From UBA4744 sp963717135 (GTDB lineage Bacteria > Actinomycetota > Acidimicrobiia > Spongiisociales > UBA4744), in assembly GCA_963717135.1 (NCBI GenBank), contig CAVQVN010000010.1:1-64000 (forward strand): a DNA stretch of 64,000 nucleotides, read 5' to 3'. The position numbers and the translations under genes were made by a program. Of the stretch, positions 54,577 to 63,578 are shown piece after piece. Positions within the stretch are counted from its first letter, which is position 1. Each line of letters starts with the position of its first letter. The notes beneath the pieces were generated by a model. That model was given only the letters and a program-made list of their open reading frames with translations, ran no database searches and was not told the DNA's origin.

Positions 54577-54906
54577 ATGGCTACAACGGGAAGCGCAGGC
54601 GTGGGCCTGACGACCCGACCGGTCGCCGTTCCCGATGACGTCGACAACCCGACGATCTCAAAGGCAACAGGTTGGGTCGCCCTTCCCCCACACATCCGTT
54701 GGACCGGGCGGACCGACTACAACGTTTCTGATCGGCGGGATCGGATCAGCGCCTACGAGCAGGTCTTAACCGAGGGAACGGCCGACGACGTCCGCTACTT
54801 CATCGACGTCGACCAATTGGTCGATCTGTGGGACGAGTTGGTGCTCTCGCCGCACGTACGTGCCGCCTGGGACGTATGGTTTCGTCGGCGCGGTCGGCTG
54901 GCCTAG
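54577..54906 (+). CDS. Antitoxin-like protein paired with AbiEii-type toxin remnant
   Basis: A 109-residue protein from ATG 54577. The C-terminal half (RRDRISAYEQVLTEGTADDVRYFIDVDQL, LWDELVLSP) resembles the small protein that in Actinobacteria precedes AbiEii/AbiGii nucleotidyltransferase toxins. Directly after it (4 bp) comes a gene fragment of the toxin type. The role as antitoxin is inferred from this gene order only. Confidence 0.5.
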   Translation: MATTGSAGVGLTTRPVAVPDDVDNPTISKATGWVALPPHIRWTGRTDYNVSDRRDRISAYEQVLTEGTADDVRYFIDVDQLVDLWDELVLSPHVRAAWDVWFRRRGRLA

Positions 54907-54909
54907 CGG

Positions 54910-55029
54910 ATGCTCAGCCCGCTCCAGGAGAGGCTCAGGCGGCTCGTCGCTGACATCCAAGAGGCTGAAACTGTTGCGTTGGCCGGCGGCGCTGCACTCG
55001 GAGGTGCCGATCGAGGACACATGCGGTGA
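54910..55029 (+). pseudogene. AbiEii-type nucleotidyltransferase toxin, 39-residue remnant
   Basis: ATG 54910, 3 bp after the preceding stop, starts a short reading (MLSPLQERLRRLV, EAETVALAGGAAL) that fits the first 35 residues of AbiEii-like nucleotidyltransferases, including the AGGAAL loop. It ends at 55029 before the catalytic aspartates. No continuation is found, so the toxin has been cut off. Confidence 0.55.
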
Positions 55030-55162
55030 GGGGTGATATCGCTCATTTTTGGCGTTCTGGGGCACTCGGCGGAATGGGTGTTGGCTTCCGGGGTTTGTTG
55101 TTCGGGTCGCTGTTGGTGATCGCCCGACGGCGTCGTTCCGGTAACCGCTTTCAGTATCGGGG

Positions 55163-55696
55163 CTAGGGGAGGGTGCCTGGGCTGGCCCACCGCGAGAGCA
55201 GGTTCGCGATGCTTATGTCTGAGGCCGTCTTGCGGATGGTGTCGGTCTCTCGTGGTTGCGCCGACAGCAGCTTCATCAAAGCTAGGCCCCGAGCGCAAAT
55301 AACGGTCACGGCCGGGGTGTTGTCGTGGGCGACTCGGGGTGCGACGGTGGTTTCGCCGGCTTGTCTGATTGTGTTGACGCAGCGTCGGATCACGAGGCAG
55401 GCTGGGCCCTTTCGTCGATAGTCGCGGGCGGTGAACAGCTCGATGATGAACGGGCCGTCTGGGGTGTGGTCCCAGGGAGCCTGGCGGACGGTCATGACCG
55501 CCGAGACGATTCGACCGTCTGCCTCGGCTTCTGGTGACGCTTGGTACCAAAACTCGCCGTAGCCGCCCTGGAACGAGGCCTCAATGTCGGCGATTGCTTC
55601 GTCGAGGGTGTCGCAGGCAACGCCGGGGTCGTAGGCCTCGAAGTACAAACCGGCGAGCTGGTGGAGGTCGGAAGGGTCACACGGGCGAACGTCCAA
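55163..55696 (-). CDS. GNAT family N-acetyltransferase
   Basis: A 177-residue acetyltransferase-like protein. The beta4 strand IIELFTARDYRRKGPACLVIRRCV corresponds to motif A, although the usual RGxGxG/A loop is RRKGPAC, weaker than standard. The C-terminal part is poorly conserved. Substrate unknown. It lies in the accessory region after the toxin remnant. Confidence 0.6.
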   Translation of the reverse strand: MDVRPCDPSDLHQLAGLYFEAYDPGVACDTLDEAIADIEASFQGGYGEFWYQASPEAEADGRIVSAVMTVRQAPWDHTPDGPFIIELFTARDYRRKGPACLVIRRCVNTIRQAGETTVAPRVAHDNTPAVTVICARGLALMKLLSAQPRETDTIRKTASDISIANLLSRWASPGTLP

Positions 55697-55772
55697 GCCG
55701 GTGGCCCTTATCTGGCAATCAACAAGAGTCGGTGGATGTTGTCTCGACTCGAACTGAGGTTTGGGCTGGCAA

Positions 55773-56516
55773 TCAGCCGCTGCTCGCGCTCCCTGACCTC
55801 ACGTAGCGGTCCCGGGAGATAACTGACTCCACCGGGGGCCTCGAGACAGGCCCGAATCGGCCCAGCGGATAGCCGATAGGGATGACGGCGGCCAACAAGA
55901 CGTGGCGGGGCAGACCGAGAATCTTCTCGTAGGTTCCCGGTGGTGCCAACACCATTGGAACGGTCATCACTGCTCCCAGGCCGAGCGCCCGGGCGGCCAA
56001 CAGCAGGTTCTCCGCAGCGGTGTAGGCGGTTGCCCACAGTTCTTGTTCCCGCCGGCGTCTGGCTTGGAATCCGACCTTGAGGGTTCCCACCCACCCGAAA
56101 TGGCGAATTGCAGAAAGGACGGCGGAGGGGCGGCGAGCGAGCCGCTCTGCGAGTTGGTCGCGTTCCACGCACACGCAGACAATCGCTGGGGTTTCTTCGA
56201 AATGGTCGGCGAGATGGGTGACCGCTCGCAGAGTCCGGCGCCTCTGGTCGAGATCTTCACCCGGTCTGGCCGGTGCACGTTCCGCGTTGTCGATGAAGAA
56301 ACCGATTCCCCTTCTCCATGGTTCGGCCATCCGCCGCATCACCGTACGGTCCTGGACGATGACGAAACGCCAGTTTTGGGCATTGGCAGCGCTGGGGCCG
56401 CGGATGGCGGCGTCGACCAGTTTGACCAGAAGCACTTCCGGTACAGGAGCCGGACGGAGACGACGCATTGATCGGGCGTTGTAGACAACATCGAAGAGGG
56501 CTGCGGCATTCTCCAT
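55773..56516 (-). CDS. Nitroreductase family protein
   Basis: A 247-residue FMN-dependent nitroreductase/NADH-oxidase-like protein from ATG 56516. The N-terminal RSMRRLRPAPVP, RGPSAANAQNWRFVIVQD flavin-binding segment and GLGAVMTVPM late motif are typical. It may reduce quinones or nitro compounds; partner unknown. Codons upstream (56517-56909) stay open but show no family sequence. Confidence 0.8.
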   Translation of the reverse strand: MENAAALFDVVYNARSMRRLRPAPVPEVLLVKLVDAAIRGPSAANAQNWRFVIVQDRTVMRRMAEPWRRGIGFFIDNAERAPARPGEDLDQRRRTLRAVTHLADHFEETPAIVCVCVERDQLAERLARRPSAVLSAIRHFGWVGTLKVGFQARRRREQELWATAYTAAENLLLAARALGLGAVMTVPMVLAPPGTYEKILGLPRHVLLAAVIPIGYPLGRFGPVSRPPVESVISRDRYVRSGSASSG

Positions 56517-57347
56517 CGGTTCTCTGCCTTTCATCTGGGGGCATATCTCAGCTGGCCGGCGGTTTCGGTGGGCTGGCTCGGTCAAGGCGACCACCGGAGC
56601 GCATTCGTTGCGAGGCGCGCACGAACGGTATGTAGAGCACCCGCGCAGGAGGTTCTCGAGGACGCGGGGCGGCATCCCCTCATCGCTGTGCCGGAGAAAA
56701 GCGAACTCTGCGCCGTTCACGGCTTCCGCATCCACGTTCGGCCTCCTTGGTAAGGGGCGCCGTTCATTGAGAACCCGGGAACTCCGATCTTCAGGCGGTG
56801 ACCCGCTCCGCCTGGTGACCAGTCTTTCACCTGTCAAACCGGGGCCGTAGAGTCTCAGGTCACATTCGGGATCAATCCGGTTGACCGACACTCGGGCCGC
56901 CGCCGTCAAGCAGGCGAGATCGCTACACGATCCGGACTCCTACGATGGGCTGCGCAATCAGCCCACAGGGAGCACGCTGGCGCCACGGCACACAACGGCG
57001 CAGCATGCATCCTCATCCGTGGCATCGCCGCCAGTCTGATCGGCAGCAGGTCATTGTGCGTCCGGTTTCCGGGCGGGAGTCTCCGTCGCACATGGATAAA
57101 CGCGTCGGTTTCGACCCATCCTGAACCCACAGTAAGTGGTCACGGAGCCACACGCGTCAGTGATGCCGATCCCGGGCACTCCCTGGGGCGCTTGTGAATT
57201 TCGATTGAATGTGGTCATGAGGTCCGCCATTCTGGTGTGGTGGAGATCTCGCTGGTGGGCGCATCGGAACCAGAGGCGGTGGTTCTTGAAGGGTTGGTTC
57301 CACACGTGGGCCGTTGTGTTCACTCGGGCACCGAGATTGCCAGAAGC
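56517..57347. other. Stretch without supported genes
   Basis: Only open frames that look like shadows are present. A minus-strand open reading continues upstream of the nitroreductase for ~390 bp (with ENLLRGCSTYRSC-like text), but it has no RBS or family likeness. It may be a decayed gene. Confidence 0.4.
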
Positions 57348-58301
57348 ATGGCCAGGCCGGTTCGACGTTCGCTGGTTGTGTGGCTGGTGCTTGTTGTGGT
57401 GTGTGTGGGGTGTGGAGACTCGTCGGGATCGATCCGGCGGGTGGATGGTGTGGACACGGGTACTGCCTATGACGTGACCGTCGGTGGTGGCTATGCCTAT
57501 GTGGCCAGCAACGAAGGTTTGGTCATCATCGACGTGGAGAGGCTCGATGATCTAGCCCAGGCTGCCGTTGTGGCGTTGGACGGGGCGATATTCGGGGTGC
57601 ACCTCGATGGAAGCCTCGCCTATGTGGGGGGCGGGGGACGGGCCCTGACGCTGGTCGATGTCGCTGATCGTGTCCGTCCGGTGGTGCTTGGTGTGGTCGA
57701 GGGGGGAGTTATCGAGGGGATTTGCACCGAGGGTACCGTCGTTTACGCCGGCGGGTTGTCCGGGGAGTTGTCGGTGTTTGATGTTGCCGATCCGGGGGCG
57801 CCGCGCCGCGTCGGCGGGTTGGTCGGGTCGGACATGATTCGGGATCTGTGGTGTCGGGATGATGTGGTCTATGCGGCGGTGCCCGACCAGGGCCTCCAGG
57901 TGATCGATGTCTCCGAGCCCGGCTCCCCGGTCCTTGTCACGATCGTGGCGGGGACGGAGGGTGCGCTCGATATCGATGTGGCCGGGGACCTCATGTTCGT
58001 TGGCTGTCACGGCAACGGGGTACGGATCATCGACATCTCCGATACCCGCTCCCCTCGCGTGCTTAGTGTGTTCGGTCGGGGTGGCGAGGCGTGGGGTGTG
58101 GCCACCGACGGGACCGAGCTGTGGGTGGCGGATCTTCAGGAGGGCGTGGAGGTATATGACGTGTCGGATCCGAAGCAGCCGATACTCGTGGCTTACGACG
58201 TTCGGTTCGCGCCCCACGATATCGAATTCGACGGTCGCTTCGCCTATCTCGCCGACCAAGACGACGGTTTCGTGGTGCTCGAACGGGTCGACGCAGACTG
58301 A
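57348..58301 (+). CDS. LVIVD-repeat beta-propeller lipoprotein
   Basis: A 317-residue protein from ATG 57348. Signal peptide with lipobox VGC indicates a surface lipoprotein. The rest consists of about six LVIVD-type repeats (LVIIDVERL, LTLVDVADR, LSVFDVADP, LQVIDVSEP, VRIIDISDT, VEVYDVSDP), forming a beta-propeller. Such proteins bind surface partners or ligands; none is known here. It lies in the accessory region and runs alone on the plus strand. Confidence 0.75.
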   Translation: MARPVRRSLVVWLVLVVVCVGCGDSSGSIRRVDGVDTGTAYDVTVGGGYAYVASNEGLVIIDVERLDDLAQAAVVALDGAIFGVHLDGSLAYVGGGGRALTLVDVADRVRPVVLGVVEGGVIEGICTEGTVVYAGGLSGELSVFDVADPGAPRRVGGLVGSDMIRDLWCRDDVVYAAVPDQGLQVIDVSEPGSPVLVTIVAGTEGALDIDVAGDLMFVGCHGNGVRIIDISDTRSPRVLSVFGRGGEAWGVATDGTELWVADLQEGVEVYDVSDPKQPILVAYDVRFAPHDIEFDGRFAYLADQDDGFVVLERVDAD

Positions 58302-58563
58302 GGCGATCCACGTGGAGTGTGTACCAATCCGGGACGCTTGAAGGAACGGCAGGTTGGTGCGCGAGTTCTGTTGATCTGGTGGAATGGATGAAAGGACGCC
58401 ACGGGCCGTCGATGCTCTACCCCTTTTGTTCGGTGCGGGCCGTCTGAGCGCCACATGAGTCTTCTTCCGACGATGAACTGCGACGGAGAGAGCCTCCGCC
58501 CGACCGAGAACAGAGGGCTTCGGTAGGCTCCGACCGATACTGGCAGACTCGAGAAGGATTCCC

Positions 58564-58947
58564 ATGAGCAGCCCTGTACCGGTTCCGTCGGCGCAATCGT
58601 CATCCGAAACGACCGAGATTGACGCCATCGTCCGCGACTACATCGAGGGCTGGTACGCCGGGGACGTTGAGCGGATGGATCGAGCTCTCCACTCCGAGCT
58701 GGTCAAACGGACGCTGAACAGCGAAACGGGTGGGCTAAGAACGGTTACCAAGGCTCGCATGTTGGAGCTCACCGCCGACGGTGGGGGCGGCACGCCCGAC
58801 ACGCAACTCGAGGTGGTGGTCGACGACGTATCCACCACCATCGCCAGCGCCCGGGTGCTGTCGTTGGAGTATCTCGATTACCTCCACCTCGTCAATACGC
58901 CGGCGGGTTGGAGGATCGTCAATGTGTTGTTCCGCAACCGAGCGTGA
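58564..58947 (+). CDS. NTF2-like (Lumazine_bd_2/SnoaL-type) protein
   Basis: A 127-residue cone-fold protein. DAIVRDYIEGWYAGDVERMDRALHSELVKR and the closing GWRIVNVLFRN are typical of the NTF2-like superfamily (Lumazine_bd_2). Ligand unknown. Small proteins of this fold are frequent near sigma/stress genes, but nothing specific is seen. Confidence 0.7.
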   Translation: MSSPVPVPSAQSSSETTEIDAIVRDYIEGWYAGDVERMDRALHSELVKRTLNSETGGLRTVTKARMLELTADGGGGTPDTQLEVVVDDVSTTIASARVLSLEYLDYLHLVNTPAGWRIVNVLFRNRA

Positions 58948-59289
58948 CCACCCTCGAATCGCCGGCTCGTCACCGGACCGAACCCATACCCATCACCTGA
59001 GGCGACGGCGGTAGTCCGACCAGGAATCAAAAGCCGAGCGATAGGTGCCGTTCTATGGCACTTGGTTGAATGCTCGTTCTCGCTCAAGATTGGATGATCG
59101 GTGCGGGTTTCAAGACTGATGAGCCTCACATCGGAGAGCACGTGCTGCCAATCCGGTCGCGGGGCTTTGAAGCCACAGCAGCAGAAGCACAAGGCTGCGA
59201 ATGGAGGCATCCACTTCCAGATCCGCGCTTCGCGCAGAAACGCCGCAATCTCCTGTCCGGTCTTGGGGATGCAGTGGCATCCTATAGGT
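58948..59289. other. Intergenic stretch before the sigma factor gene
   Basis: 342 bp with no supported ORF. It should contain the promoter of the sigma factor operon; no clear ECF-type (GGAAC) element is visible to me. Confidence 0.4.
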
Positions 59290-59751
59290 ATGCAGTCGCT
59301 CACCAGGGCCGAGGTGTTCGAGCGCTACGGCATTGAGTTGACGCGATTTGCTACATCGCTGGTCGGTCCAGCGGAAGCGCAGGATGTGGTCTCAGAAGCC
59401 CTCCTCCGAACGCTGTGGTCGAACAACTGGAAAGACGTGCGCAACCAACGCGCCTACCTGTATCGCTCGATTGTTTCGCAGGCTCGAATGAACCAACGGT
59501 CGACAAGTCGCCGCCGGGAACGAGAACGTCGAGCACTCTTGGTCCCGGTGGTCGGGGCTCACGAGGTTGATGTCGACGTGTGGAAGGCGTTGGGACATCT
59601 CACGGTCGATGAACGGGCGGTCATCTTCCTGACCTACTGGGAAGATCTCACAGAACGCGAGACCGCAAGCCGAACCGGAGCGAGCGAACGTACTGTTCGC
59701 CGCCGACTGGGCCGGGCTCGCCACAAGCTAGGGAGGTTGCTAGATGAGTAA
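59290..59751 (+). CDS. ECF-type sigma-70 family factor
   Basis: A 153-residue extracytoplasmic-function sigma factor. The region 2 part (RYGIELTRFATSLVGPAEAQDVVSEALLRTL) and region 4 part (HLTVDERAVIFLTYWEDLTERETASRTGASERTVRRRLGRAR) are present. ATG 59290 is used. Its stop region overlaps the start of the following membrane protein (ATGAGTAA, 8 nt), so sigma factor and partner are coupled, as are many sigma/anti-sigma pairs. Confidence 0.85.
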   Translation: MQSLTRAEVFERYGIELTRFATSLVGPAEAQDVVSEALLRTLWSNNWKDVRNQRAYLYRSIVSQARMNQRSTSRRRERERRALLVPVVGAHEVDVDVWKALGHLTVDERAVIFLTYWEDLTERETASRTGASERTVRRRLGRARHKLGRLLDE

Positions 59752-61594
59752 CCAACTCGACCAACGCATCCGCCAAGCAATGCAGCACGTTGTCGATGAA
59801 GCGCCGCCCCCTCCCGAGATCCCAGCGCCCAGGGCGACTGCGCCCGTGGAGCGTTCCGGGCTCTCGAACTGGATTGCTGCCCTCGCTTCGGCCGCCGTCA
59901 TTCTCGTATTTGTCGGCGGCGCTGCCCTGCTCTTCGGCGCGACCGACACCGATCTTGGCGAATCAACAGCTCCCACTGCGGCCGTCATATCATCGCCGTC
60001 AGGTCAGACGGTGAGTGTCACGGTGTCGGGTGTGTCGGGTCGGATGGGGGATGAGTTCGCTGCGGTGCTCTACGAGGGTGGTGACCTCTCCAATCTGGAT
60101 CGTGAGGCTCTTGGAGGGTTCTGGGCGGTCATCTCGAGCGACGACCAATCGGTGACAGAGGTTGTTCGCCAACCCGGAGAGTTCCACATAGGACGGTTCC
60201 CATACGTGTCCGATGCGGCATTGACGGTCGAACCCGGCACCTACACGCTGGTGCTCTGGGTCGATGAGATGTTGGGCCCGGTCAGCCGATGGGTCCCTGT
60301 CAACAGCTACGTCCCCGGCGACCCACTCATTGAAGGTACGGACCTCTACGGCTGCCACATGGTCTTCGATGTCGGCGATGACCCCCTAACCGAAGTGGTG
60401 ATCCCGGCGAATCTCCATCACAACGGATGGAACGTCGACTGCGTAACAGGAGTAGCAATCCCAGGCACCAACGCTGCCGCAGCCGTCGCACCGTACGGCT
60501 TCGACCATTGGGAGGACCTCCCCACTGCGCTGGATCCCGTCACGGGTCTGGACGCGGGACAGTCGGTAGGTGTGACGGTGTCGGGGGTCACCGATCATGT
60601 CGGTCATGAGCTAGCCGGGGTGCTATACGCCGGTGGGGAGTTGCTCGACCTGGACGTCGACGCCCTCGGAGGATTCTGGGCGGTGATCGACGGCGACGAC
60701 TACACCGCCACCGAAGTCATCCGCACACCATCAGCCAACTTGCTGGGGCGCTTCCCGTTCGTGTCGAATGAAGCCCTGATGGTCGAACCCGGCACCTACA
60801 CCCTGGTGGTATGGGTCGACCACGGACTCGGAGGCTTCGAACGCTGGGTGCCAGTCAACAGCGACGGTCGCGGACTGTATGGCTGCCACTACACCTTCGA
60901 TGTCGGCACCGACTCCCAGACCGCCATCACCGTCCCCGCCAATCTTCACCCCGACGGATGGAACGTCGACTGCGTCACCGGAGCCGTCACCTCCGGCACC
61001 AACGCCGCTGCAGCCGTCGCACCACCCGAGTTCAACCAGTGGGAGGACCTCCCCACTGCGATGGATCCCGTCACTGGCCTCCACGCGGGGCCGTCGCTGA
61101 GTGTCACGGTGTCGGGTGTGTCGGGTCGGATGGGGGATGAGTTCGCTGCGGTGCTCTACGAGGGTGGTGACCTCTCCAATCTGGATCGTGAGGCTCTTGG
61201 AGGGTTCTGGGCGGTCATCTCGAGCGACGACCAATCGCTGACAGAGGTTGTTCGCCAACCCGGAGAGTTCCACATAGGACGGTTCCCATACGTGTCCGAT
61301 GCGGCATTGACGGTCGAACCCGGCACCTACACGCTGGTGCTCTGGGTCGATGAGATGTTGGGCCCGGTCAGCCGATGGGTCCCTGTCAACAGCTACGTCC
61401 CCGGCGACCCACTCATTGAAGGTACGGACCTCTACGGCTGCCACATGGTCTTCGATGTCGGCGATGACCCCCTAACCGAAGTGGTGATCCCGGCGAATCT
61501 CCATCACAACGGATGGAACGTCGACTGCGTAACAGGAGTAGCAATCCCAGGAACCGACGCAGCCGCAGCCGTAAACCCGTATGTTTTGCCCTGA
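59744..61594 (+). CDS. Membrane protein with three extracellular repeats, likely sigma partner
   Basis: A 616-residue protein. About 40 cytosolic residues, one TM (WIAALASAAVILVFVGGAALL), then three repeats of about 180 residues, each starting VSVTVSGV and ending in a YGCH...NVDC cysteine pair. Repeats 1 and 3 are almost identical in DNA; repeat 2 is diverged. The arrangement with an upstream coupled sigma factor suggests an anti-sigma-like sensor, but no zinc-anti-sigma motif (HxxxCxxC) is present in the cytosolic part. The family is not recognised. Confidence 0.65.
   Translation: MSNQLDQRIRQAMQHVVDEAPPPPEIPAPRATAPVERSGLSNWIAALASAAVILVFVGGAALLFGATDTDLGESTAPTAAVISSPSGQTVSVTVSGVSGRMGDEFAAVLYEGGDLSNLDREALGGFWAVISSDDQSVTEVVRQPGEFHIGRFPYVSDAALTVEPGTYTLVLWVDEMLGPVSRWVPVNSYVPGDPLIEGTDLYGCHMVFDVGDDPLTEVVIPANLHHNGWNVDCVTGVAIPGTNAAAAVAPYGFDHWEDLPTALDPVTGLDAGQSVGVTVSGVTDHVGHELAGVLYAGGELLDLDVDALGGFWAVIDGDDYTATEVIRTPSANLLGRFPFVSNEALMVEPGTYTLVVWVDHGLGGFERWVPVNSDGRGLYGCHYTFDVGTDSQTAITVPANLHPDGWNVDCVTGAVTSGTNAAAAVAPPEFNQWEDLPTAMDPVTGLHAGPSLSVTVSGVSGRMGDEFAAVLYEGGDLSNLDREALGGFWAVISSDDQSLTEVVRQPGEFHIGRFPYVSDAALTVEPGTYTLVLWVDEMLGPVSRWVPVNSYVPGDPLIEGTDLYGCHMVFDVGDDPLTEVVIPANLHHNGWNVDCVTGVAIPGTDAAAAVNPYVLP
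60012..60465 (+). repeat. Repeat unit 1 of a 454-bp near-identical internal duplication
   Basis: Matches 61098-61551 with offset 1086 bp; I see a single base difference (G at about 60150 versus C at about 61236, Val versus Leu). Confidence 0.9.
61098..61551 (+). repeat. Repeat unit 3 of a 454-bp near-identical internal duplication
   Basis: Second copy of the segment at 60012-60465. The intervening repeat 2 is clearly different at DNA level, so the identity of the outer copies must be recent or kept by gene conversion. Confidence 0.9.
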
Positions 61595-61930
61595 TCCTGG
61601 TTGTGTCGCGGAATCCAACAGCGTCTGATTCTGACCCCTATGCTCCCCGCCGATGTTGGGTTTCGGGCGAGAACAGCGTTCAGTGGTGGATACTACGTGG
61701 TCCTTACGTGTGACTATCAGTGCACGCCGGGTCGCCCAGATCACTCACCACCCCGAACGGTATGACGCGCCCACCAGCGTCCTCGAACCAGCAAAATGGG
61801 CGCATCTCGAGTTTGACATCGTCACGGTGAGTGTTCGGGAACCCGAGCGCAGTCGTGAGGATATGTGCGCGGCCGTTCAAGTGACTTTCGACTCTTGTCT
61901 CGGGCGAGGCTGGAGGGCTAGAAAAGGGCC
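61595..61930. other. Intergenic stretch; doubtful small ORF
   Basis: 336 bp after the sigma partner gene. A reading of up to 93 residues (from 61653) ends in an ATGA overlap with the next start but has no RBS or family signal, so it is left uncalled. Confidence 0.35.
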
Positions 61931-62125
61931 ATGAGCGATTCGAAGCCACGCAATGGGCTGGTGATGATGATCACCGGCGGCCTGATGCTGCTCGCCTCTA
62001 TCCTCTACTTGCTGCTGGTGGATGACCCATTCCCAATGTGGTTGATCATCGGCGGAGCTGGTGTGATGTTCATCGGGGTCGGGTCTGCGATCCAGAACCA
62101 GCGTCCAGGGGGCGCCACTCCCTAG
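61931..62125 (+). CDS. Small two-TM membrane protein
   Basis: A 64-residue protein with two hydrophobic helices (LVMMITGGLMLLASILYLLLV, MWLIIGGAGVMFIGVG) and short polar ends. AAGGG lies 5 nt upstream of ATG 61931. Function unknown. It ends 23 bp before the left end of the insertion sequence. Confidence 0.55.
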   Translation: MSDSKPRNGLVMMITGGLMLLASILYLLLVDDPFPMWLIIGGAGVMFIGVGSAIQNQRPGGATP

Positions 62126-62154
62126 CAACAAATCCGCAGCACCTACGTGATGCG

Positions 62155-62169
62155 ATGAGGGAGCGGGCC
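62155..62169. repeat. Left inverted repeat of the IS
   Basis: A 15-bp sequence, exactly complementary to 63564-63578. It is followed by two small hairpins (GGGAGCGG/CCGCTCCC and CCCCGA/TCGGGG). Confidence 0.85.
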
Positions 62170-62238
62170 TCCGCTCCCCGTTGACGGTTCCCCGATACTT
62201 CGGGGTGTCAATGTCCGCCTCGAGAAGGGAGGCCCGTT

Positions 62239-63243
62239 GTGTCACGTTACGTGGGTATTGACTTGCATCGTCGCCGGTCGGTGGTGGTGATCTTGGATCC
62301 GGATGGCGCCAAGGTGTCGTCGCGGAGGATCGAGAACTCGCCGATGGCGTTGGCGGCGGCGGTCGGGGAAGCCGGCCTGGAACCGGAGGTTGTGTTGGAG
62401 GCAACGTGGGGGTGGTATTGGGCTGCTGATGTGATCGAGGAGTCGGGTGGCCGAGTTCATTTGGCGCATCCGTTGGGGGTGAAGGGATTCGAGAACCGTC
62501 GGGTCAAGAACGATGACAAGGACGCCACTTTGTTGGCGGACTTGTTGCGGATGGGCAGTCTGCCTGAGTCGTGGATCGCACCCAGGTCGCTGCGCCAGTT
62601 GCGGGAACTGGTGCGGTATCGCCACAAGTTGTCTCAGCTGCGCACCGGGTTGAAGTCCCAGGTGCATTCGGTGTTGGGCAAAGAAGGGGTGATACCGTCG
62701 TTGACGACGTTGTGGGGTCCGCATGGGGCCCGGTTCCTCGAAGAGACACCGCTCGGCGAAGCCTACGAGTATCGGATCGATTCGTTGCGGGACCTGATCG
62801 GCCGCTATGACCGGGAGGTCACCGAACTGGACCACCGGATCCATCTCCGGTTGCGCGACGACACCGGCTATCGGACTGTTCAGCAGCTGTCGGGGGTGGG
62901 TCGGGTGTTCGCCGGGGTGTTCGTCGCCGAGATCGGCGACATCGACCGTTTCCCTAACCCGAAACGGCTCTGCTCCTGGGTCGGGTTGACGCCGAGACAT
63001 CGGGAATCCGACGACAAGGTGGTCCGCGGGTCGATCACCAAACAAGGCTCAGCGCTGGTCAGGTGGGCGGCGGTCGAGGCGGTGGCCCGCTGGCGGGGCG
63101 GCACCCCGATCCGAGATAGCTACCAACGGATCGCCGCACGTCGAGGCACCAACATCGCCCGGGTGGCGGCCGCCCGCAAACTCCTCACCCTGGTCTATTA
63201 CGGGATACGGGACGGTGAGCGCTGCCTGAAGGAGGCGGCGTGA
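62239..63243 (+). CDS. IS110-family transposase (DEDD)
   Basis: A 334-residue transposase. The N-terminal RuvC-like DEDD domain shows GIDLH (Asp), LEATWGW (Glu) and KNDDKDATLLADLL (Asp pair). The C-terminal transposase_20 domain has QQLSGVGRVFAGVFVAEIGDI and the serine-bearing ITKQGSALVRWAAVEA. GTG 62239 is used. It appears full length. Such recombinases use a structured RNA from the element to choose target DNA. Confidence 0.93.
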   Translation: MSRYVGIDLHRRRSVVVILDPDGAKVSSRRIENSPMALAAAVGEAGLEPEVVLEATWGWYWAADVIEESGGRVHLAHPLGVKGFENRRVKNDDKDATLLADLLRMGSLPESWIAPRSLRQLRELVRYRHKLSQLRTGLKSQVHSVLGKEGVIPSLTTLWGPHGARFLEETPLGEAYEYRIDSLRDLIGRYDREVTELDHRIHLRLRDDTGYRTVQQLSGVGRVFAGVFVAEIGDIDRFPNPKRLCSWVGLTPRHRESDDKVVRGSITKQGSALVRWAAVEAVARWRGGTPIRDSYQRIAARRGTNIARVAAARKLLTLVYYGIRDGERCLKEAA

Positions 63244-63563
63244 GGTTCGGACACGGCAACGGCTGCGAGCTCGATATCAGGCATGACCCCACCCCTGGTG
63301 CGGGTCGACGCATGTGAATGAGCCCAGCTGTTGCTGTGGCCGTACCGCTCCATGCCCACCACATTGTGCGTGGCGGATGAATGCCCAGGCACCGAACCGC
63401 CTCGCCCCCCATCGGGGTAGGAGCCGGCGACAACCGTGTCCCCACCCACCAAGGAGCACCACTCATCTCCTCACCTGAACAACCGATCCGATCCAGCGAT
63501 CCGCTGTCGCCAGTTTCGACGCGCCCGCCCACCATGAAAACGCGAAACAACATCCCTTGACAC
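63244..63563 (+). ncRNA. Candidate IS-encoded guide (bridge/seek) RNA region
   Basis: 320 bp between the transposase stop and right inverted repeat contain no supported ORF. In IS1111-type elements the guide RNA is encoded in the non-coding segment next to the transposase. Local hairpins (CCCC/GGGG around 63410-63418) are visible, but I have not resolved a full bridge structure. Which strand is transcribed is taken from the transposase. Confidence 0.4.
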
Positions 63564-63578
63564 GGCCCGCTCCCTCAT
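63564..63578. repeat. Right inverted repeat of the IS
   Basis: GGCCCGCTCCCTCAT, exact complement of the left repeat at 62155-62169. Confidence 0.85.

Noticed and set aside
54249..54695. Minus-strand ORF over the tRNA remnant
   Set aside because: It reads through tRNA T-arm sequence, giving GRGFKSPQLH, a familiar artefact of translated tRNA ends.
60731..61444. Long minus-strand ORF opposite the three-repeat protein
   Set aside because: It is an antisense shadow, and a matching ORF recurs at 59999-60358 because of the duplication.
61653..61934. 93-residue ORF ending in an ATGA overlap
   Set aside because: No RBS and no recognisable domain; the overlap can be by chance.
63185..63553. Minus-strand ORFs in the right non-coding part of the IS
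   Set aside because: No RBS or family signal; the segment is better explained as guide-RNA or end sequence.
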